From NCBI GenBank assembly GCA_020975725.1, contig QXJR01000012.1, positions 1 to 64,000 on the forward strand: DNA of 64,000 nucleotides. The letters are read 5' to 3'. A program made the position numbers and the translations under genes. The DNA comes from Picocystis sp. L7 (lineage: Eukaryota; Chlorophyta; Picocystophyceae; Picocystales; Picocystaceae). The stretch's first letter is position 1. Each line of letters begins with the position of its first letter. This document shows positions 55,053-64,000 of this stretch, one piece after another. The notes under the pieces were generated by a model. The model saw only the letters and a list, made by a program, of their open reading frames with translations, did no database searches and was not told the origin of the DNA.

Positions 55053-57200
55053 ATGTACCCCGCCGCCATGCCCGCCGCCAGGATGAGACACGCCGCCGTG
55101 GCCATCGCCAAAGCATGCAGGTGCAGGACCAGAGTCACCGCCATGGCCGGAGACTGGCAGAAGAAACAGCAAAGGAACAACCACGTCACCGCCGCCTATC
55201 CCGTGCAAGAGGAAGAGAAACCCACCGAATCCGAAGGGTACGAAGCCGATGAGAAACCAAACGTCGATAACCAACACGATGGTGCGAACAACCAAGGGAT
55301 CCCAGAAGAAAAACAAGTGTCGAAAAACGGACTCGAAAACTGGGGTCTGAGCGCAGTCACCAGACAAGCCCTCGAAGCAAGAGGCGTGCAAGAGCTCTTC
55401 GACGTGCAAACCGCCGTACTGCAACCCGTGCGTGAAGGAAACGACGTCGTCGTCAGAGCCAGGACGGGAACGGGAAAGACCTTGGCCTTTGCATTGCCCA
55501 TCGCCGAAGCCTTGCTCCAACCCAAGCAGATGCCCGCCAACGGGCAGGGAGAAGACACGGATGATCGCGTGGCCGAAACCGGTGAAAGAGACCAAGGATA
55601 TCCCATGCGTAGAGGAAGAGGAAGGCCGCCGGCATGCCTGGTGCTAGCACCCACGAGGGAACTGGCCTCACAGGTGGAAAAGGAGTTCCAGGCCACCGCA
55701 CCCTCCCTCAGCTGTGCCTGCTTTTACGGAGGGACGCCGCTGGGACCCCAAGAGAGGGCCCTCAGGAACGGCGTGGATGTGGTCGTGGGTACACCGGGAC
55801 GTGTCATCGACCTCTTGGAACGCGGCTGGTTGGATCTCTCTCAACTGCAGTACGTAGTGCTGGACGAAGCAGACCAAATGTTGGCCATCGGTTTCGAGGA
55901 AGACGTGGAAACCATCCTGGCAAAAGCTCCCTCCGATCGGCAGACTTTACTCTTTTCTGCAACCATGCCTAGGTGGGTGCAACGTATCAGCGCCAGGTAC
56001 CTCAGAAACCCCCTGAAGATAGATCTGGTTGGGGATGAAAACACTGGACGTATTGCGGACACCATTCAGACCTTTGCCTGCAGGTGTACGTCGGCGGCCA
56101 GACGCACGGTGCTGGTGGATCTCATCACCGTCTACGGATCAGGCGCCAGAACCATCTGCTTCGTCCAGACCAAGAAAGAGGCAGACGAGCTCAGCCTCGC
56201 ACTCGGGAAGACGATGGCTTGCGAAGCCCTCCACGGAGACATCATGCAGAACCAGAGGGAACGTACGTTGAAGGGTTTCAGGGATGGCAACTTTCATGTT
56301 CTCATTGCGACAGACGTGGCAGCCCGTGGATTGGATATTGCGAATGTCGATCTGGTGCTCCATTATGACATGCCTAACGACGCAGAAGCATTCCTGCATC
56401 GTAGCGGTAGAACAGGACGAGCTGGAAAGAAGGGCAAGGCTATCGTGATCTTCAGCGAGAGAGAGCGCAGGCAACTGCGCTTTCTTGAGAAAGACACAGA
56501 CTGCAAGTTTGAGCACATTTCCCCCCCACAACCTCAAGAGGTCATGAGGGCAGCCGCCGTCTTGCAGGTGGACCGCGTGAAGAACGTGGATCATTCACTT
56601 CGACCATTCTTTTCTGAGGTAGCAGACGAGCTCCTCCAAAGCATGGATGCAAAGGAGGCGCTCTCAGCAGCCCTGGCGGCTTTGAGTGGATTCCAGCATG
56701 CCCCTCAGCCCAAATCGCTTCTCACGTACGAGGAGGGCTTGACTACAATCATAATGTCCCCAGTAGATGGTACCCCACCGATCGCGTCTGCACGCGAGGT
56801 GATGGGTGCTGTTGGTCGCATCCTGCAGCAAGATGCGTCTTCGGTCGGGAAGATTCAGATGTGCGGAGGACGCCACACGGGCTGTGCCGTGTTCGATGTT
56901 CCTTCCGCCTTTGCAGATACCCTACTTGGTAACAGTGGGCGTGGGGTAGCCTTTGAGCGCCCGGAAACGCTACCTCAGCTACTCGACAGCGGGAGGAGGG
57001 AGCGGGCACCATTTCGCAGTGGCGGCTACAAATCGGGAGGGAGGGGCTCCAGGGGATACGAGGGTAGATCCGGTGGGAGTAGGTATGGTGGGAGGGACAA
57101 TTCTCGTTCCTACCGCGTGCATACAACCCAAGGTCGCAGTAGGGTCGGTTCCCGGAACACTCCAAGGCCCGGTGGCCCTCCCGGTGGCTCGGACTGGTAA
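55053..57200 (+). CDS. RH3-like: DEAD-box RNA helicase, plastid RH3 type, with GUCT domain and RG/GG-rich tail
   Basis: 715 residues from MYPAAMPAARMRHAAVAIAK, a basic, Ala-rich start that fits a plastid transit peptide. After an acidic linker come the Q-motif (NWGLSAVTRQALEARGVQELFDVQ), motif I ARTGTGKT (about 137), PTRELA, TPGR, DEAD (about 270), SATMP (about 302), ARGLDI and HRSGRTGRAG. Then a GUCT domain (about 563-620, VDGTPPIASAREVMGAVGRI to CAVFDVPSAFADTLL), and a Gly/Arg/Tyr/Ser-rich tail (YKSGGRGSRGYEGRSGG). This order is that of plant RH3 and the related nucleolar GU proteins. In plants RH3 aids chloroplast group II intron splicing and ribosome assembly. The ATG at 55,053 is preferred over upstream in-frame ATGs. 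Confidence 0.85.
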   Translation: MYPAAMPAARMRHAAVAIAKACRCRTRVTAMAGDWQKKQQRNNHVTAAYPVQEEEKPTESEGYEADEKPNVDNQHDGANNQGIPEEKQVSKNGLENWGLSAVTRQALEARGVQELFDVQTAVLQPVREGNDVVVRARTGTGKTLAFALPIAEALLQPKQMPANGQGEDTDDRVAETGERDQGYPMRRGRGRPPACLVLAPTRELASQVEKEFQATAPSLSCACFYGGTPLGPQERALRNGVDVVVGTPGRVIDLLERGWLDLSQLQYVVLDEADQMLAIGFEEDVETILAKAPSDRQTLLFSATMPRWVQRISARYLRNPLKIDLVGDENTGRIADTIQTFACRCTSAARRTVLVDLITVYGSGARTICFVQTKKEADELSLALGKTMACEALHGDIMQNQRERTLKGFRDGNFHVLIATDVAARGLDIANVDLVLHYDMPNDAEAFLHRSGRTGRAGKKGKAIVIFSERERRQLRFLEKDTDCKFEHISPPQPQEVMRAAAVLQVDRVKNVDHSLRPFFSEVADELLQSMDAKEALSAALAALSGFQHAPQPKSLLTYEEGLTTIIMSPVDGTPPIASAREVMGAVGRILQQDASSVGKIQMCGGRHTGCAVFDVPSAFADTLLGNSGRGVAFERPETLPQLLDSGRRERAPFRSGGYKSGGRGSRGYEGRSGGSRYGGRDNSRSYRVHTTQGRSRVGSRNTPRPGGPPGGSDW

Positions 57201-57863
57201 GGACCGAGGTTGGCCCCTTCTGGTCCAGATGCTGTGGAACTGCTAGTCTAGTATGTTGAACGCTTAATTTGTGTTGCATTGTGAGCAAGCTGAGATTTCC
57301 CACTGCATGCACTGTGCACTGATAGACATTCTTTCCGGGGACACCTGGAAAGCCTCAGACAATTTCGGAATAAGTGCTTTGTGTTGGTAAGCGCAGTCCG
57401 TGAAAACAGTGTCAATTGTTTTACCAGCTTTTGGCAAGCATTCGGTTCAGGCTGCGTCATACACCTGTGTCTCTGTCTCTCGACAGTGGCGTCTCGCCCT
57501 TCTTCCTTGTCGTTGTGAGGATGTGGCGAGTTGTAAGTGAATTCAAGTATTATATCTCCTTTCATGGGTCTGGGCTCGCGGTCAGTTCTAGGCTGACACG
57601 CGGTGGGTTGCGGCATCACGTTCTCCACGAGCGAGTCGGTGGCCCATCGTTGGGCTGGGATACGTGGGTGCCTGTGCGCTGTGCGGTCGGCCGCAGTGTT
57701 TCCCCGATGCTCGAGGACATATTTTTTCTCGGGGTTCGAAGGGCATCACCGCTTGGCCAGCCATGGTCCATCTGTACCTACATCCACGCTGGATCTTCTC
57801 GGTTCCCCTGTTTCATCTTGGCTGCACCGCTGTCTCTCAGGACCGTCCCTGGAGGTGGACTCG
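57201..57863. other. Spacer between helicase and amine-oxidase-like genes
   Basis: 0.66 kb holding the 3-prime flank of the helicase gene and the upstream region of the next gene. The frame of the next gene is open back to 57,603, but that part is not protein-like. No separate gene is seen. Confidence 0.45.
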
Positions 57864-59501
57864 ATGGATGCCACGTGGACCCGGGTCTCCTTTGCCCTTT
57901 CAGAAGGAGATGGCCCAGGGTTCGAAAGGAAGATCGAACCGGGTGGAACCAGATTCCGAGACCCAGGACATTCCACGTCACACGTCGCAATTGCCGACAC
58001 CGACAGGGACGTGGTGGAAACGATGGAGAGGAACGCGTCCAAAGGGGATGGAGATCGCGACCAGAAGAAGACCAGGGTATGTGTGGTGGGATGTGGTGCT
58101 GCTGGAATGGCATGTGCTTGGAGCTTGGGTCGCTTCCCCGAACAATTCGACGTGGAGGTGTGGGAAACGCATGCCACGCCAGGTGGAGTGGCCACCACAG
58201 AAACCGTGCGTCTTCCAGGTGGAGAATCGGTGCAAGTCGACATCAACGATGGCGTGCAAGGTGGAGCGCCCTCCTATCGAAATCTGATCAACATCATGCA
58301 GGAAGTGGAACTGGAACCGTACTGGCTCGACATGAAGGTCAGCTTTGGGGTCGGAGAGTTGCGATGGAACAACTATGAAGAAACGCCCATCATCGTTGAA
58401 CTCAGGGACGAGATCAAGAAGTTTGGGAAATTGCTGAAGAAGATCAAGAGGTTCGAGCCAATCTTTGCGTTCGTGCCCATCTCCAAGCTGATGAAGTGGT
58501 TTCGCTTCTCGGACAGTTTTTCACAAAACATCGTGTTCCCACTCACTGCCCTCTTTTTTGGTACTGGCAATCAGACTCCCAACGTGTCTTCGGCCATCTT
58601 TGCGAGAGTTTTCAACGATGACAACCTGAGACTCTACAATTACGATCCGGAACTCTTCTTGGCCAGCGCTCCGAGGATGTTCGCGTTTCCCAGGTTGTCC
58701 GACATGTACACGCGGATGCAGAAGCAGACAGAGGCGAGGAGCGGAGGTCAGGTCAAATTCTACTACAACCGCCCGGTGCAAGCAGTCACCAGGGGAAAGA
58801 AGGGAGTTTCAGTCCGGGACCAGGAAGGTGTAGAGGTAGAGTTCGAAGAAGTGGTGTTTGCCTGCAACAGCGAGACTGCCGAAGCCTTGCTGAAAGCTGG
58901 GAGCGGCACTAGGTGGTGGGAACGGCGCGTATTTGGAGGAATTACCTATTACGACGATGTGTCAGTGACCCACACAGATTTGGAATACATGCAAAAGCAT
59001 TATGAAGTTGACGTGTCCAGAGACGAGATGTACTTCGTGAGGACCTATCCTTCGAATCGGGGTAAGATAGAGATGTCCTTCGATTTGAGTCATTATCAAC
59101 CCCATGCAAAGACGACCGGTGGTCAAGGGATCTATCAGACCATTTTCTTGAATCGAGCAGAAGACGAGCATCTTTGGACGAGGAACAAACTGGATCAGGA
59201 CAAGGTGATGCTGGTCAAGTGGTGGCGTCAGTTTTCGCACTCAGTGCGCCATTTTGTCCGTTCGGTGCCTTTCTGGCGATTCGTGCAGGGAAAGCTCCAC
59301 TCTTGGTATGCTGGCAGTTATACACTGGCCAACACGCACGAAATCGCAATGATTTCAGGACTAGCAGTTGCACACCGCTTGGGCGCACCATATCCCTTTG
59401 CGGATGACAAATTGGCCCGCCTCCAATTCGAGGTGTACCTGGGTCTCATCCACGGTCGTCGCTACGAGCCAGATTCCGAAGAGACGGAACATCCTGCTTG
59501 A
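57864..59501 (+). CDS. FAD/NAD(P)-binding amine-oxidase-like flavoprotein
   Basis: 545 residues from the ATG at 57,864; a second candidate is at 58,023, 53 codons on, just before the fold begins. The Rossmann start VCVVGCGAAGMACAW (GxGxxG) is followed by VEVWETHATPGGVATTE, where the acidic residue binds FAD ribose. Later come DINDGVQGGAPSY and a substrate-domain region; GGQVKFYYNRPVQAVTRGKKGVSVRD and FEEVVFACNSE form the second FAD-binding half. The C terminus has YAGSYTLANTHEIAMISGLAVAHRLG, matching the closing FAD motif. The fold is shared by amine oxidases, phytoene desaturases and related algal or fungal proteins; the substrate is unknown. The N-terminal 50 residues could be a targeting peptide. 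Confidence 0.8.
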   Translation: MDATWTRVSFALSEGDGPGFERKIEPGGTRFRDPGHSTSHVAIADTDRDVVETMERNASKGDGDRDQKKTRVCVVGCGAAGMACAWSLGRFPEQFDVEVWETHATPGGVATTETVRLPGGESVQVDINDGVQGGAPSYRNLINIMQEVELEPYWLDMKVSFGVGELRWNNYEETPIIVELRDEIKKFGKLLKKIKRFEPIFAFVPISKLMKWFRFSDSFSQNIVFPLTALFFGTGNQTPNVSSAIFARVFNDDNLRLYNYDPELFLASAPRMFAFPRLSDMYTRMQKQTEARSGGQVKFYYNRPVQAVTRGKKGVSVRDQEGVEVEFEEVVFACNSETAEALLKAGSGTRWWERRVFGGITYYDDVSVTHTDLEYMQKHYEVDVSRDEMYFVRTYPSNRGKIEMSFDLSHYQPHAKTTGGQGIYQTIFLNRAEDEHLWTRNKLDQDKVMLVKWWRQFSHSVRHFVRSVPFWRFVQGKLHSWYAGSYTLANTHEIAMISGLAVAHRLGAPYPFADDKLARLQFEVYLGLIHGRRYEPDSEETEHPA

Positions 59502-60070
59502 ATGGTTGGTTGGGACACCTCCCTACGATTCCGTTTCCTTTTTTTGCTGGCCAGGGTGCATGCGTTGTGGCACCCTCCACCCAACTCGTTCGCCATCCTG
59601 ATCATTTCCCTCGGCCGTCCTGTCGCTTCAATACATGCGCTGCGATGGCGTGCGGTGGAGGGCATGGATTGCACCGAGCGTCATGTGTCTTTTCAATCCC
59701 GTGTAGGATTTGCATTGCTGGCATTCGTAATTGCAGCCCATGTTGCCCCCATCCTCTCGCATGTGCACACGACAGATATTGGTATCTCTGTTGGAGGTGG
59801 TCTCGATGGGGTGATCCTTGGACGAGCCCCATGCCTTGGACCCGTCCTTGCTACCGCCCCTGTGTCACCATCGAGTTGGGGGTCGAGGTTGGGGTCCTCT
59901 CCCGCACCGTTCCCTCGAACCCGTGGTTGACCGAACCCCTCCTGGTTTCGTCGCCCCTTTCGGGCCCCGATCCGACCGGGAGAACCTCCCATGGTGATGT
60001 CCCTTCTAATTCTCGGTTTCGAAAGGGGATCCCCGAGCAGCACCATCAATTGGCGCGACGTGGTGGCGCG
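59502..60070. other. Spacer upstream of the Rieske gene
   Basis: 0.57 kb. The Rieske frame is open backward to 59,498 with Cys- and Pro-rich sequence that does not look like protein. No independent gene is supported. Confidence 0.4.
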
Positions 60071-60595
60071 ATGGACGTACCTGAAGCGCCTTCGATTGAA
60101 CGCGAAGGAGGGGAAAAGCACCGCGTGTGTGCCTCCGAGGAACTGCCGGACGGTGGTCGCTCCCACGTACGCGTGGGAGGTCGTTTCGTCAGCGTCCTTC
60201 GTGTGAACGGGAAGCTGCACGCGCTCGACAGCGTGTGCTTCCACGCCGGTGGACCGCTCGCGCTCGGCGATCTCGAAGACGTGGATGGAAGGACATGTCT
60301 CTCTTGCCCGTGGCACCACTACAAGGTGACCTTGGACACGGGAGAAAAGCTGTACAAGGCGCTGGAGAAGATCGGAGACCAGCTCGTGCCTGGCGACTGG
60401 CGCAGCGTCGGGAAACGACAACGGATCCATCCCGTCAAAGAAGAGGACGGTGTCGTGTACGTCTGGCTGGATCTGCGAGGGGAACTGGCCAGCGATCAAT
60501 CCGCTTGCGATCCCGTGTGTGGACAGAGCTTTGCCAAAGACAACCTGGCCGACGCACCGCTGGGTGCCGAATGTCAGTGGAAAGCACCGGGTTGA
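60071..60595 (+). CDS. Small Rieske [2Fe-2S] protein (RFESD-like)
   Basis: 174 residues from MDVPEAPSIEREGGEKH. The Rieske ligands are visible as CFH (about residue 56, in DSVCFHAGGPLALG) and CPWHH (about 80, in TCLSCPWHHYKVTL). VRVGGRFVSVLRVNGKLHALD forms the first strands and DGVVYVWLD the last. Length and layout match stand-alone RFESD-type or ferredoxin-subunit Rieske proteins rather than full oxygenases. No membrane segment is seen. It lies about 570 bp downstream of the flavoprotein gene on the same strand, so an electron-transfer partnership is possible but unproven. Confidence 0.8.
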   Translation: MDVPEAPSIEREGGEKHRVCASEELPDGGRSHVRVGGRFVSVLRVNGKLHALDSVCFHAGGPLALGDLEDVDGRTCLSCPWHHYKVTLDTGEKLYKALEKIGDQLVPGDWRSVGKRQRIHPVKEEDGVVYVWLDLRGELASDQSACDPVCGQSFAKDNLADAPLGAECQWKAPG

Positions 60596-60796
60596 ACCGT
60601 CGTCAGGTAGGTCATCCCAAACCCATGGGGTGCATGGAGGGTTACAACAGAAACACCGGACCCTGCTGCCAGTGCAACGCAACGGTGCAAACTGCAGGTG
60701 TGGAAGCTTGCCCGAAATAAACAAGGAAAGGGGCACGCGCTTTCAACTGCACAGGATGCTCCGACCCATGCCAACGTTGGAAGAAAACTGCCTGGT

Positions 60797-61501
60797 CTAT
60801 CTGGTGGGGAGCTGGTTGAATTTGCTCGGGTCCTTCTTCTTGGCCATCTTGGACGCCCGTGCCTTGGCTTCTGCGGCAGCCTTTGCGGCCGCGGAAACCT
60901 GCTTCCCCGGGTGCTTCTTCTTTCCAGATGCACCACCCGGTTTTGGCCTCGCGAATGCTTTTCCATTGGAAGCTGCAGCCTCCTCCACTACAGCTGGTTG
61001 CCCCCTGGCTTCCTCTGGTGCAGGAGTAGGGGCCACCGGTGCTTGTGCATCGTTTGTGTTGTTTGCAGCTGCTGCTCGGTCCGCTTTCTTCTTCTTCTTC
61101 TTCTTGCTCTTACTGGAGGGTTGATCCTCGGACTCCTTGTCTTCCACTTGGATCCCCATTTCTTCAAAAATTCGATCCAGCTCCTCCATCTCTTTGGCCT
61201 TAAGCTCCTTCTTCGAGAGCGTCTTTTCCGTTCCCTTGGGTTTGACGTCGTTCTCTCCTTCCTTGTGCTTCGCTTCTGAGGCCACATCCGGTTCCGTCCC
61301 GTTGGCGGGACCGTGGCTCTCTGATCCTTCCTCGTTCAATTCCTCCTCTTGGCTCTCATCCCCGTCCGACATGAGCATGTCGTCGATGCCGTGCGCTCGT
61401 TCTGCCTCGTACACCGCCAGTTCTGCCAGTGCTTTTCTATCTACAGTTTCCGGTGCCACTTCCTCCACCACTTCCTCGTGGATGTCCTGCGATCGTGGCA
61501 T
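60797..61501 (-). CDS. Lys/Glu-rich protein, unrecognised
   Basis: 234 residues. An acidic N-terminal half (HEEVVEEVAPETVDRKALAE, MSDGDESQEEELNEEG) precedes a helix (LSKKELKAKEMEELDRIFEEMGI). Then a nuclear-localisation-like basic run (KSKKKKKKKADRAA), an Ala/Pro spacer, and a basic C-terminal helix ending KKKDPSKFNQLPTR. The composition fits a nuclear or ribosome-linked factor. Two further minus-strand frames directly upstream (to 61,914) have matching acidic character and may be 5-prime exons: MATSSHRGTNLFSALGSRKG and SSWANADTWEGDGEDLGELP. Splice sites such as GAG/GTGGGT near 61,670 are present. The start given is the first ATG of the last frame. Confidence 0.55.
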   Translation of the reverse strand: MPRSQDIHEEVVEEVAPETVDRKALAELAVYEAERAHGIDDMLMSDGDESQEEELNEEGSESHGPANGTEPDVASEAKHKEGENDVKPKGTEKTLSKKELKAKEMEELDRIFEEMGIQVEDKESEDQPSSKSKKKKKKKADRAAAANNTNDAQAPVAPTPAPEEARGQPAVVEEAAASNGKAFARPKPGGASGKKKHPGKQVSAAAKAAAEAKARASKMAKKKDPSKFNQLPTR

Positions 61502-61914
61502 TCACGTTCGGGTCAGCCTCTCGTGCATCCGAACAAGCACGTCTTCGTCGACCGTGCGTCGCAGGCCTTCCAATACGTCGTTGGACGCGCTCGTCCCACT
61601 CCGTTCGGCTTCGTTCGCGTCTTCGGGTACGGACTCGTCGGTCTCGGCGCGGTCGCGAGGACGCAGCCACCCACCTCTTCCTGAACCCATCCTTCCGGCA
61701 GTTCGCCGAGGTCTTCTCCATCGCCTTCCCACGTGTCGGCATTGGCCCAGCTGCTATGGATGGCGATGGCGGCGTCGGTGGACGTCGCTGCACCCGTCGC
61801 ATCGTCCTTGGGCGGCGGACCGTCCACCTCGACCTCGTCCCTGTCCTTTCGTGCACCCTTCCTCGATCCCAAGGCGGAGAAGAGGTTCGTGCCACGGTGG
61901 CTGGAAGTCGCCAT
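61502..61914 (-). CDS. Probable 5-prime exons of the Lys/Glu-rich protein
   Basis: From the ATG at 61,914 a frame reads MATSSHRGTNLFSALGSRKG, then an acidic stretch with DTWEGDGEDLGELPEGWVQE. It is followed in another phase by VLEGLRRTVDEDVLVRMHER, which leads straight to the frame at 61,501. I infer one gene with one or two short introns. The exact junctions cannot be fixed by eye, and the two parts could be unrelated. Confidence 0.35.
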
Positions 61915-62359
61915 GGACAGGACGCCGGTCGCACAGGCGAAGCAACAAGGGTCCAAAGTGCGACACGAGCAAATTCCCAGGTGCGCTGCTGGCTGGAGGC
62001 GATTCCAAAAGCGCCTTCTGCCCGCTTCCCCGTGCGTCCCCGCCCTCCTGGAACGTTCGCACACCCTTCGTACCGCGTCCGAGATCGATCCCGATGCGCG
62101 AAGACGTGGAGAAAACGTGTGAACTTCGACGGACGATGCGGCGGCGCCAGGCGACGAATGATGGCGCGACCTTCGATCCCGGAACTTGCCGGGTTCGAAA
62201 GGGGGGACGATCCGGGTCTGAAAGGAAGGAGAACACCGGGTCCAACGAGGGAGACGATCGGGTTGACCGAGGTCAGCCACGTCAGAAAGGCGAGGTCCGG
62301 GAGAAGAATGCGGATAAGCTGTGCACCATATAAACAAGTGCTTGAACGAACGCACACGA

Positions 62360-63088
62360 GACTTCGTCCGTGATTAAAACCATTGCATCCGAAACGGTTC
62401 ACGTGGCGGTTGGACGACTGGCAATGAGAATGCATCAACCAACGTGTGCTTCAACGACCGTGTCGTCCATAACTTGCATCCCGGACTCGCCTTGTCTCCT
62501 CTACAACAACAAGGGGTTGCTTCCAAAACCTCTCCGCGTCTCCCAAAAGGAAAAACCCTTGTTCGCAACCTCCGTGCACAGTGGCTTTGATGTTTGCTCT
62601 CGTGCGTTCTTCATGCCCTCCCTTTGCCGAAACCATGCCAGCAACTTGGTCAATGGCACATTCTTCAAGGGTAGTGCTAGGTGCGGCGTGTCGAGGCACT
62701 GGGCTCTATCAAGAAGGAGTTGGCACGTTTTCTTTTTCGCAAAGTTTTTGGACACGAGTTGGGATATCGCGAAGTATGAACTCGTAATACTAATTCAAGG
62801 TCGCAAGCTTGTACTCCTAAGGACATTGGGAGTGTGTTGCATTATTTGGCGTAAACGATTGCATAGGGAGTACGCACTGTCGATGTAGAAACAATGCATG
62901 AACATCGCTTCGACACGCTCCAATCAGTAAGTTCCAGAAGGAACATCTATTTGGCAAGTGCCTAGGCCTTCTCTCAAGCGATCAGAGCAAAGGATTTTAC
63001 AAAGCACGAAAGAAGATACAATGAGCAAGTTATCTCCAAAAGACGATCAATAAAGTTGTCGGATTAGAACAAGGGAGATGACAGCCCA
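62360..63088. other. Gene-free AT-richer stretch
   Basis: About 0.7 kb resembling the 40-48 kb segment in composition. Frames up to 172 codons are open on both strands but carry no domain or hydrophobic pattern. Possibly decayed mobile DNA. Confidence 0.45.
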
Positions 63089-64000
63089 TCAGTCGTGCTT
63101 GTAATAGTCAATGTACCCGGTCAACACTAGTGTGTACTCACCCTTCAAATGTGTGTTGGTCGCATTGCGAACCAACCCCTCGAACTTTTCCTCCACATCC
63201 TTGATCGATAGGCCCATAACAGGCTCAAGCATGATGTCGAGCGTATCCTTGGCCTGTTGGTACCAAACATCGAGGGCAGTGTGCTCCGTTGAAACCCAAC
63301 CATCGTAGTCAAAATCTGATTGGAAGAAGGTGCGATTCCTTTCCACAATTTGATAGCGAAAGTAACCGCAAGTGTCAAAACGCTCTAGAGAATACTGCAC
63401 GGCCATGTAAGGAACGGAGGTAATAGATGCCTGGTACCCATTGCAAGAGCCAGAATATCCACGGTGAGCGGAGCCCTCGGCCTTATAGCAGGTGCTTTTG
63501 ATGTAATCATACGCTTTCTTAAGCAAATCGTAAAAGTATCCGGTGCCAAACGCTTGATTTTTGCTTGCCTCCACAAAGAAATCACGATCCCTCTCAACCT
63601 CTCGTACTTGCAGTGGCCGTTGATTGTTGTCCAGCCATACCATGTGGACGATCTCCGCACCATTCGAAAGCACTGTTGAGGGGGCTTCGACGTCAATTGG
63701 TATGATTTGTTTATCAGCAAACGCATCTAGGCGAGAGTAACTGATCCACTTTGCCTCATGGAGGCAGCCACTAGTTCTTCCTTCTGAACAAGTCACAATC
63801 TGATATTTGGGAAATGAAGCATTGCAAAACTTGGCAGTTCCGCGCCTTGCACCGTAGTTTGGAAGGCTTGCCAACTTATACATGGGATCGAACCAAACCA
63901 ATCCTGACATACGTGCACTTGTGACATGCAAGAGGGCGCTTTCAAAAGCAAATCGAGTGAACTCTGCAAAATTCAAAACGTGGGTGGCATTTGGGGGGAG
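63089..64000 (-). CDS. Partial extracellular-type protein, runs off the right edge
   Basis: The frame is open from the window edge to a stop at 63,089, at least 303 residues, beginning LPPNATHVLNFAEFTRFAFE. It has several Cys (FCNASFPKYQIVTC, SGCLHEAKW, STCYKAEGSAHRGYSGSCNG) and N-glycosylation sequons (NAS, NRT, NAT), and ends TLVLTGYIDYYKHD. No membrane segment is in the visible part. It looks like the secreted C-terminal part of a larger protein, perhaps a Cache-like or other ligand-binding domain, but I cannot name the family. The start lies beyond the window. Confidence 0.6.
   Translation of the reverse strand, partial: LPPNATHVLNFAEFTRFAFESALLHVTSARMSGLVWFDPMYKLASLPNYGARRGTAKFCNASFPKYQIVTCSEGRTSGCLHEAKWISYSRLDAFADKQIIPIDVEAPSTVLSNGAEIVHMVWLDNNQRPLQVREVERDRDFFVEASKNQAFGTGYFYDLLKKAYDYIKSTCYKAEGSAHRGYSGSCNGYQASITSVPYMAVQYSLERFDTCGYFRYQIVERNRTFFQSDFDYDGWVSTEHTALDVWYQQAKDTLDIMLEPVMGLSIKDVEEKFEGLVRNATNTHLKGEYTLVLTGYIDYYKHD

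Noticed and set aside
57603-57863. N-terminal extension of the amine-oxidase-like protein
   Set aside because: No conserved or targeting pattern; later ATGs lie closer to the FAD fold.
61969-62355. Upstream part of a minus-strand frame before the ATG at 61,914
   Set aside because: Arg/Ser/Pro-rich, no conserved features; treated as leader or promoter.
1-64000. tRNA or rRNA genes
   Set aside because: No cloverleaf with A and B boxes and no rRNA core sequence was recognised by eye; a dedicated scan could still find a tRNA.

Overview
The window is a eukaryotic chromosome end. It starts with plant-type telomere repeat (CCCTAAA on this strand) and then passes through four kinds of territory. The best guess for the host is a photosynthetic microalga, probably of the green lineage. 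Support for this: the TTTAGGG telomere type, a DEAD-box helicase with a GUCT domain and RG/GG-rich tail of the plastid RH3 type, an SLC13/SAC1-like transporter with paired RCK_C domains, and long host genes with few introns. Species and even phylum are inference.

(1) 31-16,671: a compact, intronless, CG/TCGA-rich block that looks derived from a large DNA virus or a related element. It holds about 20 genes with short spacers. One is a zinc-ribbon protein with two copies of a module I know from giant-virus HNH-like proteins. Others are a Ras-like protein, a membrane-anchored PL1 pectate lyase and a JmjC/cupin-8 protein. The remainder is an array of small surface-type proteins (LDRH-repeat, discoidin, Kazal-like, fascin-like beta-trefoil, TSP1). 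Eight of these unrelated ectodomains end in nearly the same membrane anchor, FPWLW(V/I)GIGGGAFLFL or a close variant. Several share the same long upstream block, and at least six starts are preceded by a CGTATAG-like motif. A roughly 0.9-kb array of 23-bp repeats and strong hairpins sits inside the block. A host subtelomeric surface-protein array is the alternative reading.

(2) 16,672-26,760: a whole-looking Ty3/Gypsy element on the minus strand with LTRs of about 632 bp that are roughly 98% identical. Its pol carries a cytosine-5 DNA methyltransferase domain between RNase H and integrase. It abuts remnants of related elements.

(3) 27,065-34,314: a giant inverted duplication. Each arm of about 3.5 kb carries a near-identical receptor-kinase gene: signal peptide, DUF285/BspA repeats, TM helix, MLKL/HeLo-like four-helix bundle, TKL-type kinase. 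The arms are head to head around a spacer of about 124 bp and differ by three 25-residue ectodomain repeats. Retroelement debris flanks the palindrome on both sides.

(4) 36,000-64,000: ordinary host DNA. Genes are the SLC13/SAC1-like transporter, a gene-poor AT-richer stretch (39.6-48.3 kb), a divergent pair of glycosyltransferases (PGAP4-like, and a GT11-HtrL fusion), a PDAP1/PP28 protein, the RH3-type helicase, a FAD-dependent amine-oxidase-like protein, a Rieske protein, a Lys/Glu-rich protein, and a partial gene running off the right edge.
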